A stretch of 64,000 nucleotides of DNA, from assembly GCA_012862575.1 (NCBI GenBank), contig BLSF01000064.1, positions 62,001-126,000 on the forward strand. Direction: 5' to 3'. Positions 39,735 through 51,100 of this stretch are shown here, one piece after another (positions within the stretch are counted from its first letter, which is position 1; the number at the start of each line of letters is the position of its first letter). The stretch comes from Parietichytrium sp. I65-24A (Eukaryota; Sar; Bigyra; Thraustochytrida; Thraustochytriidae). Made by a program: the position numbers and the translations under genes. Below the pieces are notes generated by a model. The model made no database searches, had not been told where the DNA came from, and saw nothing but the letters and a program-made list of their open reading frames with translations.

Positions 39735-41627
39735 ATGGAGACCAAAGAAAGACATTGTGCCTCCCGATCGGTGTTGCTCGAAGCCAAGATGAGCGAGGCT
39801 CTGGACGAATGCAAGTCCTCCGAGGCCTTGGCGAAGGGCGAGTTTGTAGAACTGCGAGCTGATGTAAACCGAACGCGAAAGGCTGCAAGGGCGGCTTTCA
39901 ACGATGAGGACTTTGTCAAAGCAATTCACTTGTATACGGACTGCATTGATTTGCTTCAAGACGCAATGGCCAACGAGAGTGACGAGCAGTATGAAGAGAC
40001 GGCGAGATGGACCTCCAGCCTATTAATACGTCGCGCTTGCGCCTTTCAGCGCGTTGGGAACACCTATAAAAGCATCAAAGACGCGAGCGATGCATTGAAG
40101 CTAGACCCCACCTCACAAAAGGCTTACTTGATCAAAGGCGTAGGGCTGATGGAAACAGAGCAGCTCGCGCAGGCATCTGAATGCTTTTTGCAAGGGTTGG
40201 AGCGTCACCCAAACAATGAAGAGCTGAAGCTCGGTTTTTTTGAGAGCATCAATGGTGTGAAAAAGTACCGTCACAAACATGCAAACAGGGGCTCGGAGTC
40301 CGTCGCGATCGAAGACGTGGTTTCGCACCGTCTCACGAGGACTGCTGGAGAGGTCGACACACAAGCTCTTGAAGATTTGGAAACAGTCAACTTTGACATC
40401 TCGGACGTCCTACGGGAGGAGCTTAAGGTGTGGAGAAAGCTTTCCCCGGACACTCGGTTATTCGATAAAGAGAGAGAGAAAGAGGCGATCGTAAGCTTTC
40501 TCCTTAAGAACAGGGCGGAGCTCTTCGGCGCATTTGCGTCTAGTCTGAGTATTCCCTCCCGTGAAGAGGCGGTCCCATCACAGGCTTATCGTCGCAACAA
40601 GCTCCATCGCAAGAAGAGTCCAGGCTCGCCAAAAAGTCCGAAGAGCCCCAAGTCTCCAGAGGAGCAGACGCCATCTAGGACAGAGACACTGATCGCAGAA
40701 TTCGAAGACCAGGTTATTAGTGACTCCTGTGCAGTAGAGCCGCTAGGAACATGGGCAAGAATGACTGAAGACCAGTTTTGGAGCTTTCTTCTCGACTACG
40801 AACTATTGACAGCAGATTTCGGCGAAAAAGAATTTCAGGCTGTTTGGAACATTATCTCTGGATCCTCTGCGCCATCCCCTCGGAGCCCGGAACTAGAGGA
40901 GGAACCCTTGCACCAGCATCTTCTTCACAAACCAAAAGATTGTTGTAACATTCTGTTTCCAAAGTTTTTGGAAGGATTAACTCGGCTCATCGCGGAACGA
41001 TATCAGCCTTCAGCAAAATATCAAGCAGTTGACAGCGTGAACCACTATTCGTCGACTAGCTCTTCCTTGATTTCGCTCTCAGAGCGTGTTTTCTATGGCT
41101 TCCACAAGCACGTGATTCGTGCAAAAGCAACACAGTCACAGGACAGCGCTGATGCAGATTTAAAGCAGCAACAAAAGGCAGCCAAACTCTCGCAAAACAT
41201 TAGAGCGGCAAACGCATACACGAAAGACCTTCGCAATTTCCTCTTGCGGTCAAAAAAGGTTTCTCACGTTCGCCAACTCTACGAAAACCGGCTCCGCAGG
41301 ATTTTCGACTTTTTCAAAAGGCCCGCGCTTCAAGAGATCAGTGTTCCAGAGATTATCAACTTACTCTCCACTGTCGGATACATCGACCGTTATAATGACC
41401 GACTCGACGATGTGCTTGGAACCATCGTAGCAGTCACAAATTTCATCGGGGACCACAAGGTGCAGCTCGTCTCATTCGAGGAATTCTATCAGATCTTGTT
41501 GTGGTGCTGCGAGCTCAAGACTCGCGACGGCATCGTGCCGTTTCACCACCGTTTCGAGCTCTTCATCGTCAACGACATTCTCCGGCCCGCCCAGTCAAAA
41601 ACTGACATCGGCAATCTCTTCTCCTAG
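39735..41627 (+). CDS. TPR protein with C-terminal helical EF-like region
   Basis: 630 aa, no intron, ending in TAG. Residues about 45-165 form three to four tetratricopeptide repeats ('AARAAFNDEDFVKAIHLYTDCIDLL', 'RRACAFQRVGNTYKSIKDASDALKLDPTSQKAYLIKG'), the co-chaperone-like arrangement. A linker with 'SPKSPKSPKSPEE' (about 294-310) looks disordered and phosphorylatable by proline-directed kinases. The C-terminal half has helical pairs of the kind found in protist EF-hand-related scaffold proteins ('FWSFLLDYELL', 'LFPKFLEGLTRLIAERY', 'RRIFDFFKRPALQEISVPEIINLLSTVGYI', 'VSFEEFYQILLWCC') but no intact Ca-binding loop. I do not recognise a named orthologue. The ATG at 39735 is used; an upstream TTG frame exists but is not needed. 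Confidence 0.75.
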   Translation: METKERHCASRSVLLEAKMSEALDECKSSEALAKGEFVELRADVNRTRKAARAAFNDEDFVKAIHLYTDCIDLLQDAMANESDEQYEETARWTSSLLIRRACAFQRVGNTYKSIKDASDALKLDPTSQKAYLIKGVGLMETEQLAQASECFLQGLERHPNNEELKLGFFESINGVKKYRHKHANRGSESVAIEDVVSHRLTRTAGEVDTQALEDLETVNFDISDVLREELKVWRKLSPDTRLFDKEREKEAIVSFLLKNRAELFGAFASSLSIPSREEAVPSQAYRRNKLHRKKSPGSPKSPKSPKSPEEQTPSRTETLIAEFEDQVISDSCAVEPLGTWARMTEDQFWSFLLDYELLTADFGEKEFQAVWNIISGSSAPSPRSPELEEEPLHQHLLHKPKDCCNILFPKFLEGLTRLIAERYQPSAKYQAVDSVNHYSSTSSSLISLSERVFYGFHKHVIRAKATQSQDSADADLKQQQKAAKLSQNIRAANAYTKDLRNFLLRSKKVSHVRQLYENRLRRIFDFFKRPALQEISVPEIINLLSTVGYIDRYNDRLDDVLGTIVAVTNFIGDHKVQLVSFEEFYQILLWCCELKTRDGIVPFHHRFELFIVNDILRPAQSKTDIGNLFS

Positions 41628-42223
41628 ACTGCACTTGCCCGACTTCAACCAGACGCATTCCAACGTCAAAACTTTTTCTAAAACAGCCAACAACCTCCCC
41701 AAGCATCCACCGTCCTCCATGCCCTCAACAACTCGAATCCTTCGGCCAAGGTCATGATTATTGAGAACGAAAGATATTGTTCATTGCAGACTGTAGTTTT
41801 CAACACCACAACACTCGCACCCGCGTGAAACTCCTTGGTCCGTGTTTCGAGACGCGCGGTTCACTCGCTTGGCATTGGAAATCAAACAAAGCTACCCGCT
41901 CCACGAGCAAAGCATCTCCATGATCGTGATGACCTATCATCTGTATGTCGGTATGTCAGTGTAATTTCGAGAAAGCTACACGAGTCTCTACGTATACGTG
42001 TATTAGTCCTTGTGCGTCGCAGTCCGCACATTCATGGTGTCTTGTGAGGGTGCGGTGAGTTGCGCAATCCGCGGCGCAAGCACGTGTGGCGCAGGCCGTG
42101 AGAAGGAGGGCGAGCAAAGTCAGGAAAGATCTCACACAAGAGCGAGCGTTCTTCTGTCGCCGGAAGTGGAGGTGTTGAAAGGAACAAGAAAGAGTCGGGA
42201 GGTAGGGAGAGAGAGAGAGAGAG
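41628..42223. other. Intergenic region with GA tract at its end
   Basis: 3' flank of the TPR gene and 5' flank of the SAM carrier. A (GA)n run at 42206-42223 abuts the carrier ATG directly. No gene is supported. Confidence 0.7.
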
Positions 42224-43169
42224 ATGGTGGACTTTGGGGCGCTGGTTGCCGGCGGTAAGTTGTGAGAGATGACGGATATGCCCGCCCATACGCGTAAGCG
42301 AGGTATGGCGAGTAGGTGGCTCGAGCTGCGATTGGGCTGACTGTGCTTCTCTTCGTTGGTCGGATTGTGGGTCCACATGGTGATGAATTTGTGGTGGCTC
42401 AGGAGCCGCGGGACTTGCGGTGGATGTGAGCTTGTTTCCGATCGATACCGTCAAGACCAGGATGCAGGCGCCGGCAGGGTTCTGGAAGAGCGGAGGCTTT
42501 AGCGGGATCTACAGGGGGCTGGGAAGCGCTGCGATCGGGTCCGTGCCCGGCGCATCTTTGTTCTTCGGCACTTATGAGAACGTGAAGCCTATGGTAGGGG
42601 AAATGCTTGGCGAGAACTCTTCCTATACACACATGTTGGCGGCCTCGATGGGAGAAATTGCAGCCTGCCTTGTTCGCGTACCAACGGAGAACGTAAAGCA
42701 AAACCTCCAGGCGGGAATTTACGAGTCCAATGGAGCGGCGATTCGAGCGATTGTTGCTGAAAATGGATACCTAGGTTTTTTTAAAGGGTATGCCACCACC
42801 GTGATGAGAGAGATTCCTTTTTCGATGATCCAGTTCCCTATCTGGGAAGCCTTGAAATCAAGAATCGCGCAAGCCCATGCAGACGGAGTCGCGCGGCCAT
42901 GGGAATCTGCGGCTGCAGGTTCATTTTCTGGCGCGTTTGCAGCAGCTGTCACCACCCCTCTCGATGTTGCAAAGACGAGGCTAATGATCCGAAATACCCA
43001 CGGAGAGCCGTACAAAGGCATGCTGTCCACCCTGCAAAGAGTTGCTACAGAAGAAGGCCCTTCTGCGCTCTTCAAAGGTGTCGGTCCAAGAACCATGTGG
43101 ATCGGAATTGGGGGGTTTGTTTATTTTGGTGTCTACGAGGAAGCGAGAAGTATTTTGGGCAAGAGATGA
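42224..43169 (+). CDS. SLC25A26: Mitochondrial S-adenosylmethionine carrier
   Basis: Imports SAM into mitochondria in exchange for S-adenosylhomocysteine, feeding methylation of RNA, proteins and quinones. Exon 1 (42224-42254) encodes 'MVDFGALVAG'; exon 2 (42403-43169) completes 265 aa. Three mitochondrial-carrier repeats with PxD/ExxK/R motifs: 'FPIDTVKTRMQ', 'VPTENVKQNLQ' and 'TPLDVAKTRLM'. SAM-carrier strings include 'GFSGIYRGLGSAAIGSVPGASLFF', 'HMLAASMGEIAACLVRVP' and 'VMREIPFSMIQFPIWEALK', close to animal SLC25A26 throughout. Without exon 1 the first helix would be cut, which supports the splice. The start codon touches the end of a GA repeat. Confidence 0.94.
42255..42402 (+). other. 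Intron of the SAM carrier
   Basis: 148 nt, donor GTAAGTTGTG (same first ten bases as the desaturase intron), acceptor GGCTCAG. Splicing yields 'GALVAGGAAGLAVDVSLFP'. Confidence 0.9.
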
Positions 43170-43509
43170 CGCACTGTAGTCTCTCCTAGCCTGCACAAAT
43201 AGATGACCGTGCTTCTATCCTTTCTTTACCAATGCAAATGGTGGGCAGTGGCTCGAACACCTTCCCTTTTCTGTATGCGACTCGCCAATCTGCTGCAGAG
43301 CGAAATAGTCGACTAGCTTTCAAGATTATGAGGGTTTTTTTTTAACTTAATTTTTGTAAGAGAAGGTAAAAAAAGAGAACGGGACAACTGTTATTTTCGA
43401 ATGCACAGCCAAGCAGACGAGCCAGAACAAAAGGCGTTGCGTCTTTACGTGGTCATGCAAGAACGGGAAGCATGAATGCTCGCTTTGTGTGGACTTGTTC
43501 GCTTGAACA

Positions 43510-45114
43510 TCACTTGAACGACTCAGCCGTGCACACAATGGTGGCGAAGATCGAGAAGATTAAGAGAGCCCAAGCAGAGATAATTCTGGCGTCCCAGCGG
43601 GGCGGCTTTGTGAATCCCTCGGGACTGCGGATCTTGATATAGAAGGTCGCGGGAAAAACAAAGGCCAGGAGCATACATACCGTACTTCCTGTAAATCTCC
43701 AAACGGTTGCAACTCCGGGGATGAAGACCATGCTAAGAGCAGAAAAGACAAGAATAAACGATGTTGAGACAATGTGCTCAATCCATTCTGTAGAGCACAT
43801 GCTCATGTGATGTGACAGAATCTCCTGCTCTCGTCTCTCCTGCATGCGCAGGTGAGGCGTCCTAAAGTCCGGACTGTTTTCTGACCTGTCAATTGGAATG
43901 ATCTCCTCTCCCTCTTCACCTAGCAGGGCTACCGAATGATCTTGACCATTTGAGACTGGAATAGGTGGGAGAGCCCGGTTCTCCTCGATTCCGAGGTCGT
44001 CATCCTGCATTCTGGTGTAGTTCTCTGCCCCGTGCGCGTTGATTGAAGCGCTGCGTTGCGGTGTGGTCTTGCCAAAGAGCTCGTGAAGCAAACGCAGTAG
44101 TGTTTCGCGGCACGGCAGAATTAGGAGCGGGTAACTCAGAAGAATGGTCAGAAGAAAACCAAATCGACCAACGTTGATGAGTGGATCGTTCCATGGGAAC
44201 GCGTTCAGAATATCGTCAGGTACTCCGTTTTTACAAGTTTCTGGAGCATCATGCGGGCAAATGAAGTCAAATGCATAGAGATAACCCGACAGACTCACTA
44301 CGAGATAGAAACACATGGCGCAAGTGATCGTGTAGAAGACAACTTGGTCCAGACGAATCCGAGTTGGTTTGCGGAGACCAACATGTACAGGTAACAAATT
44401 GAAGTGTGCCATGAAACTCAGCTGCATGAACGGGAGAGCCGTGAATGTATCGTCAAGGCTGAAAGAGGCCCATGTGAGATCAGATGAGTGGGTTCGGATA
44501 TAATGAGCGTGGCCAGCCGTGCGATAAACAATCGCAATACTCAAAACTCCAAGCGCGACCAGCGACACCAGGCTAGTAAAGCGAAGCGAATGCAAGGATG
44601 TTGCAAAGCAGAGTGGGACGACAGGAGCAGCGCAGCACAGCGCAATGATATTGCGGGTTCCCTGCTCGGACTCGGGCTTGTCAAACAGCAGCCATTCCAC
44701 TAGTGGCGAGGCCAAATCTCGCGCTAGGATGAGATAAGCCACTGAGGCCAGGAACGTCATCATGGTGAGCAGTGCCATCGTCACATACTTGATGCGAGGT
44801 CCAAACGCTTTCTCCCCGCACTCCTCGTAATTCTGCGCACCGGTTCTCCTCGAACAGCTCAGCAGCAGCCTCATCGAGTATCCGCTCAGCAAGCCGCTTC
44901 CAATGAGGTACAAAACTCCCAGCACGATGCCTGTTTTCTTGATTGCATATGGTAGCGAGAGGCACCCACCCCCAACAAGAGTCGCCACGAGGCTAAACAC
45001 TGAGCTGCTCCGCGACGTCTTCCTGCTCGGATGATCCATCGCAGGTTCCAGGATCGCCGAGTGATCATGAGACCCAAGCGACCCGAGGGATCCAGTTGAC
45101 GCCGTGCGCTCCAT
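43510..45114 (-). CDS. Amino acid/auxin permease family transporter (AAAP, SLC36/38-like)
   Basis: 534 aa with about eleven membrane segments. The start of the AAAP fold is clear: 'SSVFSLVATLVGGGCLSLPYAIKKTGIVLGVLYL', then 'SGYSMRLLLSC'. These carriers move neutral amino acids with Na+ or H+ at the plasma membrane or out of lysosomes/vacuoles; sequence alone does not settle which. An unusually long hydrophilic loop (about 350-450, rich in Ser, Asp, Glu and Arg) precedes the last two or three helices, where many family members have a short one. The N-terminus is a short Ser-rich cytosolic tail. Single exon. A GA tract precedes the ATG at 45114. Confidence 0.88.
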   Translation of the reverse strand: MERTASTGSLGSLGSHDHSAILEPAMDHPSRKTSRSSSVFSLVATLVGGGCLSLPYAIKKTGIVLGVLYLIGSGLLSGYSMRLLLSCSRRTGAQNYEECGEKAFGPRIKYVTMALLTMMTFLASVAYLILARDLASPLVEWLLFDKPESEQGTRNIIALCCAAPVVPLCFATSLHSLRFTSLVSLVALGVLSIAIVYRTAGHAHYIRTHSSDLTWASFSLDDTFTALPFMQLSFMAHFNLLPVHVGLRKPTRIRLDQVVFYTITCAMCFYLVVSLSGYLYAFDFICPHDAPETCKNGVPDDILNAFPWNDPLINVGRFGFLLTILLSYPLLILPCRETLLRLLHELFGKTTPQRSASINAHGAENYTRMQDDDLGIEENRALPPIPVSNGQDHSVALLGEEGEEIIPIDRSENSPDFRTPHLRMQERREQEILSHHMSMCSTEWIEHIVSTSFILVFSALSMVFIPGVATVWRFTGSTVCMLLAFVFPATFYIKIRSPEGFTKPPRWDARIISAWALLIFSIFATIVCTAESFK

Positions 45115-45164
45115 CCTCTCTCTCTCAATTTCTTCTCTCTCTCTCTCTCTTCTCTCTCTCGCCG
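45115..45164 (-). repeat. (GA)n tract before the transporter start
   Basis: About 50 bases, C/T on the + strand with one AATT interruption, touching the ATG at 45114. Confidence 0.85.
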
Positions 45165-46237
45165 CTTTTTATTTCTTCAATTTCTCAGCACTGCCGTCGC
45201 TCACTGTCTCCAACAGGACCTGAGCCCACTCCGCCGTCGAGCCAAACGCAACCGAGGATTCTAAGGTCACGCACAACGTCAACTACAAGACAGTCTCTGC
45301 ACCGACCACCATGACCGTCCCTTCTGCTCCCACTGTCTGCTCCCTGCGCACGCCCTGCCGCTGCCTTCGCTCCTCCGTCTGGCGATACTCACAATACTCA
45401 CAGTCAGTACACCTATCGGTGGATCTCTCGCTACTCAGGGCCTCACGTGAGAGATCGTGAGAGTCACAAAAGTGAGAATTGTGAGCTCGCAAGACTTGTA
45501 CTCCTGCGTAACTGCAGTGTACTCGAGCTCCACCTAAGGTTAGCAAGAAAAGAGAGAAGCGTTTCATTCACTTTACTTTTGGCTACTTTGCCTCTGCAGC
45601 GAGCTTACTCTGGTGCTGGTCAGTCTTAAAGTGCAGGTGGCGTCGATTGAGAGTGATTGATTCAACAACGCACGAACGCACGGCGTTTTCACAGCAGGGC
45701 TCCATGAGAAAGCAGAATGATTGATTCAGAAGACAGCAGAAATGCACAACACAGAACTCAATGTCAAATTAGTCAGTTTGTCTTTGAGAGCATCTTCATC
45801 TGAGGCTTCCAAGTGGCATCCTGACCTTTGTCAAAAGTCAAAATGATTGATCGGATAGACAAACTAACAACGTAATGAGCCAATGCCTACTCGCTGGTCA
45901 TCCGATTGCCTATGGGACCAGGAGGGCCAACCATTCCGGCCGAGGTGCAGACACCGGCGGGAGGAGGAAGAGGAAAAGGCCGATGTGAGGGGCACCGGCT
46001 TTCGCTTCCGAGGCTTAAGCTTACAAGGAGCAAGGAGCAAGGGCAATTTGCCGAGAGCACAAATCGCACAATAACGCACGCTAAGTACAGCGCAAGTCGC
46101 TTTCGGGAAGGCGGAGTGCCACCGTAGTATCCAGAAGCGGACGTTAGACCTGAACAACGCCTGACCCCAGAGCACTCGGGAAGCCAGGCCGACCCGCAAA
46201 AGTCTGGGCCATAGCTGGCTTTAAAGCGCGGCTCGAA
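45165..46237. other. Divergent intergenic region
   Basis: Promoter space between the transporter (-) and the SAC3 protein (+). A + strand frame at about 45906-46124 (Gly/Pro then basic) could be an unspliced upstream exon of the SAC3 gene, but no good donor is evident. Confidence 0.45.
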
Positions 46238-47221
46238 ATGAATATGAATAGGGACACAGGTGACACGGCGGAGAGGCGGCGGCGGCGGCTAGCAAGGTTT
46301 GCAGAGCACCATCAACTAGAGCATAAGGGCACTCGAGGGGACACGGGACCTTCCAGGAAGCGTCAGCGGGTTCTGGAGGACGGCTCGAAGGCAATAATTG
46401 GGACCTGTACCGACTTGGAAAAGAAATATTTGCGCTTGTCTGGGGAGACAGATCCACGGACGGTGCGCCCTGTCAAAGTCCTGAAGAAGGCTCTTGAGTG
46501 GGTGAAGGATCGCTGGAGGCGGGACAAGGACTACGTGTTTGCCTGCGAGCAGCTCAAGAGCATTCGGCAAGACTTGACGGTACAGCGATGTGAGGATGTC
46601 CCCAAATTTCTGTTGTTCACTATCAGAGCGTACGAGACACATGCAAGAATAGCTTTGGACCAGGGAGACATGGACGAATTTCAGCAGTGCAACACAGTTT
46701 TGCTAAGTTTATTTCAGAAAAGTCTTTCACCGGGGACCCCTCACGCAGAGGATTGTTTGCGTTTCCAAGATGAGTTCACAAGCTACGTGATGTTGTGCGC
46801 TTTGCTGAATGACAAACCTCTAATCATCAATCAAAACGCAGAAGAGTTCCTGGAGCCCGGCCCAGCGGTATTTTTCGCTGAGAAGTGCATTAAAGCTTAT
46901 AATTTAGGCGACTTCGTGTCCTTTAGACGACTATGCCTTGCAAGCAGCGTACCATACATGCAAGCGACTTTACTCGATCACGTTCTCCAGGACGCTCGCT
47001 TAAAAGCGTTTGCTGCTACAAAGACGGCCTTCCGTGACCCGAAATTCCCCCTCTCAGATCTTCAGCGGATGCTGTCATTTAGCGACCCTGCAAACCGCAA
47101 AAAGGGAGATATGCGCACCTTCCTCCGTCAGCAAAATGCCGTTCTAGATGCCGCCAAAAGACATCTTGTCCTTAGCTCGAGTCAGGCTTCATCGCCCGGC
47201 AATGCAAGGAGAAAGCGTTAA
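46238..47221 (+). CDS. LENG8: SAC3/GANP-domain protein, LENG8/Thp3 type
   Basis: 327 aa, one exon. After a basic N-terminus ('ERRRRRLARFAEHHQ') the SAC3/GANP domain begins at about 52 with 'IIGTCTDLEKKYLRLSGETDPRTVRPVKVLKKALEWVKDRW', then 'DYVFACEQLKSIRQDLTVQR' and 'YETHARIALDQGDMDEFQQCNTVL', all near-identical in pattern to animal LENG8 and yeast Thp3. These proteins pair with a PCI-domain partner (Csn12-like) in transcription-coupled mRNA processing and export in the nucleus. The C-terminus ends in a basic 'NARRKR'. Animal LENG8 has a much longer disordered N-terminus; here it is short, or extra exons lie upstream. Confidence 0.88.
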   Translation: MNMNRDTGDTAERRRRRLARFAEHHQLEHKGTRGDTGPSRKRQRVLEDGSKAIIGTCTDLEKKYLRLSGETDPRTVRPVKVLKKALEWVKDRWRRDKDYVFACEQLKSIRQDLTVQRCEDVPKFLLFTIRAYETHARIALDQGDMDEFQQCNTVLLSLFQKSLSPGTPHAEDCLRFQDEFTSYVMLCALLNDKPLIINQNAEEFLEPGPAVFFAEKCIKAYNLGDFVSFRRLCLASSVPYMQATLLDHVLQDARLKAFAATKTAFRDPKFPLSDLQRMLSFSDPANRKKGDMRTFLRQQNAVLDAAKRHLVLSSSQASSPGNARRKR

Positions 47222-48118
47222 TTCTCTACTAAAGCTAGCCTTCGCGAAGGGCACAAGAGGAAGGGCTCCGATCAGAGTTTACATTTCCAAGTTCGGTATC
47301 GGAGTTATTGTCAAGTTATTTCATTTTTTCTATTACAATCGAATTTAGAAACATAGTTTTGCTCAAGTCCGTCTCATCTCGCTTGCTCAATTTCCCACCC
47401 ACCCTTTCACATTTCCTGACTTACCAGAATTACGCAAAGGTGTACTACTAAATAGGCTAGGACTCCTCCGACAACAGTACTAGCTCACTAGCTCCTTGCT
47501 TAAGAGTAGTGGGATTTAGTGGGACCGTGGCAAACATTGCGTTCCTCAGACGGCACCCTCCCCACTCAACCGTCAGGAGAATCTCCTTCCTCTTTCCCCA
47601 AGTCGCCGGCTTCCCTCAGCAGCGAGAGGGTCCTCGCGTTGGGTTCCGCAGAAAGCAGAAGGAACGGGACCTACAGCTTGCCGCTAGCTGCGGCTACGGA
47701 CTGTCCGCTCTCACGAGAAGCTCTGATACAGAGAATCCCCGGCCGGCGTGGGCCACTGGGGTCGATCATCTATCTCTCCAACCTCCCAACATCATCAACG
47801 CACGTTTGCGGAGCTCAAGGAAGAACGAGGAAGAACAAGGAATTCGGTTCGCTTGGCAAGTCAATCGCCTTGATAGACTCACGGCCTGAGGCCGGCGAAG
47901 ACAAGTTGCAAAGGTTTTCGACTCTGCGCGACTGAGTGGCTCGGAGTCCTGCTCTAGTGTGCTAGTTCCCATCTCTCTTTGTTTCGCATTCCTCGTTTCA
48001 CTTTGCCTCACGTGTCATCGCCGACATTGCGGGAAGAGAAACATTTACAAACAAACAAACAAACAAAAGGAAGAGTCAGAGAGAGATAGAGAGATACAGA
48101 GGAAATTGTCACGGAGCC
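47222..48118. other. Intergenic region
   Basis: 3' flank of the SAC3 gene and the probable promoter and 5' UTR of the giant gene. ACAAACAAACAAACAAAC at about 48052-48067 is followed by GAGAGATAGAGAGATACAGAGG to 48102, just before the ATG. Confidence 0.65.
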
Positions 48119-51100
48119 ATGTCAGGAGCAGGAGCATTAGAGCGCATGCAAGATGCGATTGAAGGGCTTGCCGGACATGCTCCGTTGAACGCAAACAACG
48201 TCAAGCACGCACTAGAGCTGGCGAGACACGCAGAGCCTTCTTTTCGTGAAGCGGCTCTGCGCAGATTGTGCGGCGCCACTGCGGAGGTGTGCGAGTTGCT
48301 GGACGGGTCGCTCGAGATGCAGAGGACGCTCGTTGCAACTCTCAGCGACGCGGCGGCGGCGGACGAGCTGCAGAGGAATAGATTCCTGGCGTGCATCGTC
48401 GTCGGCAGGGTAATGCATGTGGTAATGGATAGTGAAGCGATTGCGATGGCAACGAGGGTGTGCGCACCAGCTGCCTTTGACATGTTCTGTAAAGCATTCG
48501 AAAAACGCGATGGGGCACTCTGTGTGCTTGCAGTCTGCGCCTTTGCACCATTTCTGGAGACGACCCCGGAGAGTGTTGAGAGCGAGGCCCGGCTAGGCAA
48601 ATTTAAGAAGGAGGCCTGCAACATCTTAAACTCAATGTGCGCCGGATTTGAGCAGAGTAAAGATCAAGACCTTCAAAAGGGTGTCGGAAACAACACTTCT
48701 ATGCAACACCCTGCGCTGGTTGCTTGTATCTTGCGAAGCGTCCGGGAATACGTCATGGACTCCCCAAAGAGACGCAACCAGCTTATTGAGCCAATGCTGG
48801 CTTCTGTGCGTAAGCTCTTCGTCAGGCGTGGGACGAAAGGCTTAGAGAACCGAAAGTTACCTTCAACACTGCTTGAAGAAGCAAGCTGGTTCGTCTGCAA
48901 GTTTTGGGTCCAGCCTCAGGACACATTTATCAAGTCGCTGTCAAAAGGATTTGTTCAGCAACTCTTGATTAAATTCGGGCAACGAGCACCAAGTCAAACG
49001 ACGGTGTCCGAAGACGCAGAACTGAAGGACCTTTTCTATCGCGCCAACATATTGAGAGAAAAGTTGATGAAAGATTCCGGCGCGTTCAAGTTCTCAGCAC
49101 AGGTGCAGCAAGGTAAGAAAAAAAGGCTGGAAGCGCTGAATCTGCGCCTCGGACCAAGAGGCGGATACATCGTCAGAAAGTACCACTCACTTCAGAACAA
49201 ACGTCGAGGCAGTCTGCATTCCGGGTCGGAGATGCTGCTGCAACAGGAGGAAGAAGAAGATGACGAAGAGATTCTACCTCAAGAACTCGATGCCAAGCTC
49301 ACTTTTAATATTACCCGGCAGCTTATTGTCTTCTCGGGTCAGGAAACAAGTATTACGGTGCATCTCACGAATCGCTCCTCAGTGTCGCCAGAAGTCTTTT
49401 CGATTCAAACTCATCCTGCAGAGTTCTTTTTTGCAATTCCAGCTTATGGAGTTATTCAACCGGATTCTTCTCTCCCCATTCATATTAGGTTTGTGCCACA
49501 GATGCGGCGCAAAGGCTTGACTTGCACACGGCTGAACGGATTTTTACGGGTGCGAAGTGTGGACGGCCTTCCCGGTGAGAGGGTAGGACTCTCCGCCTTT
49601 CATGGCCCGTTGCTGAAAATATTTGACAACCACATCGATTTTGGCTACTTTCCCTTTCTGCTCCGAGCGTCTCGCGGCCCGGGTGGGAAGACGGTACCAT
49701 TTTTTATTTCAAACGAGTCGCCAGTGGCGTGCAATTGCAAACTTTCTTTTGCCAAGCCAAACTCGGCCTTTGCAGTCTGCAGACCGTATCATCTTATTTT
49801 ACCTGGACAGCGATTGAAAATCGAGCTTTCCTTCAAGCCGACAGAGGCGAAAAAGTACGCCGACACTCTGCTAATCTCAGGCGTCGGTGGAGAGTTGCAC
49901 AAGGTTTCTCTTCTTGGACATGGTGGGGAGCCATTATTCGTGCCGGAAAGTGTGGTAGACTTTTCACTATTACCCGGCCAAACTGGTACATGGCATCAGC
50001 GTGCGTTCCGGGTGGAGAATGTTGACGAAGGAAAGAGCCTTCCCGTCAGCTTTATTTCAAGCGATCCGAACCAACTGGTCGTGTCAAATATCGAGCTCGG
50101 GCCAAAGCAGTCCCAGACTGTGATGGTGCAAATTCGGCCGCAATTTCAGGGAGAGCTCAATCTGGACTTTGCAGTAGTAGCTCCGGACTCCCGCCCTTGT
50201 AAAGTGAAGATCACAGGCTTTGTGGGAAATCCGATCACGCTTCCTATCGCTCGCGACGTGTACTTGCCGGTGCAGACCACAGGAGTGCGACAAACCTTCC
50301 AGCTCCCACTCGTAAACTACACCAATCACCGCACAGAGTTCAATCTGGAGTCATTAGGCTCCACCGCATTTTCATTTGCGGTATGCAATCATGCACATCC
50401 GCATGGAGCTCCAGTCCAACAAAGCTCGTCTTTTGTTCTGGAGCCTTTTGAGACGGCGAAAGTGTTGGTCGGAGTACTGATAAATCAGCCTGGCCTCTTC
50501 CGAACTCCAGTTCGGATTGAGGTATACTTTCCAAACCGCCTTAGTCTGGGACCCTGGTACATCATGTGCCCGTGTGTTGGGAAGGCAATTAACGTGCCGG
50601 AGGAGCGGTCGAATCACAAAGCTATGCACTTTTCGGAGTTGTACAGACTAGTAGCGTTTCAGGCGGGGGATGAAGCTTCGGGGCAAAATGACAAGTTGTC
50701 CGCCTCCAACGAATTTGAGAGTGATAGTGACGATGCAGAAGAAGAAGAAAGCCAAGCAAATCATGGCGATAGCGAAAACCCACAAGACGTACACAATCCG
50801 ACCTCCGAACAGGCTGGGCAGCCCACCCCGCTCAAGCTGAGCCAGGCTATGATAGCCATGTACGGTACAGGAAGCATTCACTCCCGTAGACAACCGGCAG
50901 TGGAAATTGAATTGAGAAACTGCACAGGGAGGCTTCAGGAATTTTTCATTCTGGTCTCTAAACCGTTCTACATGCTCAATTCCACTGGCGTGGATTGCTT
51001 ACTTGACGCGCATGACACGATGACCTTGCAGCTTCGTATGGATCCTGCAGCTGGGGATTCAGCTGCTCCGTATGTCGGTTTCCTCTGCGTGTTGCAAAAG

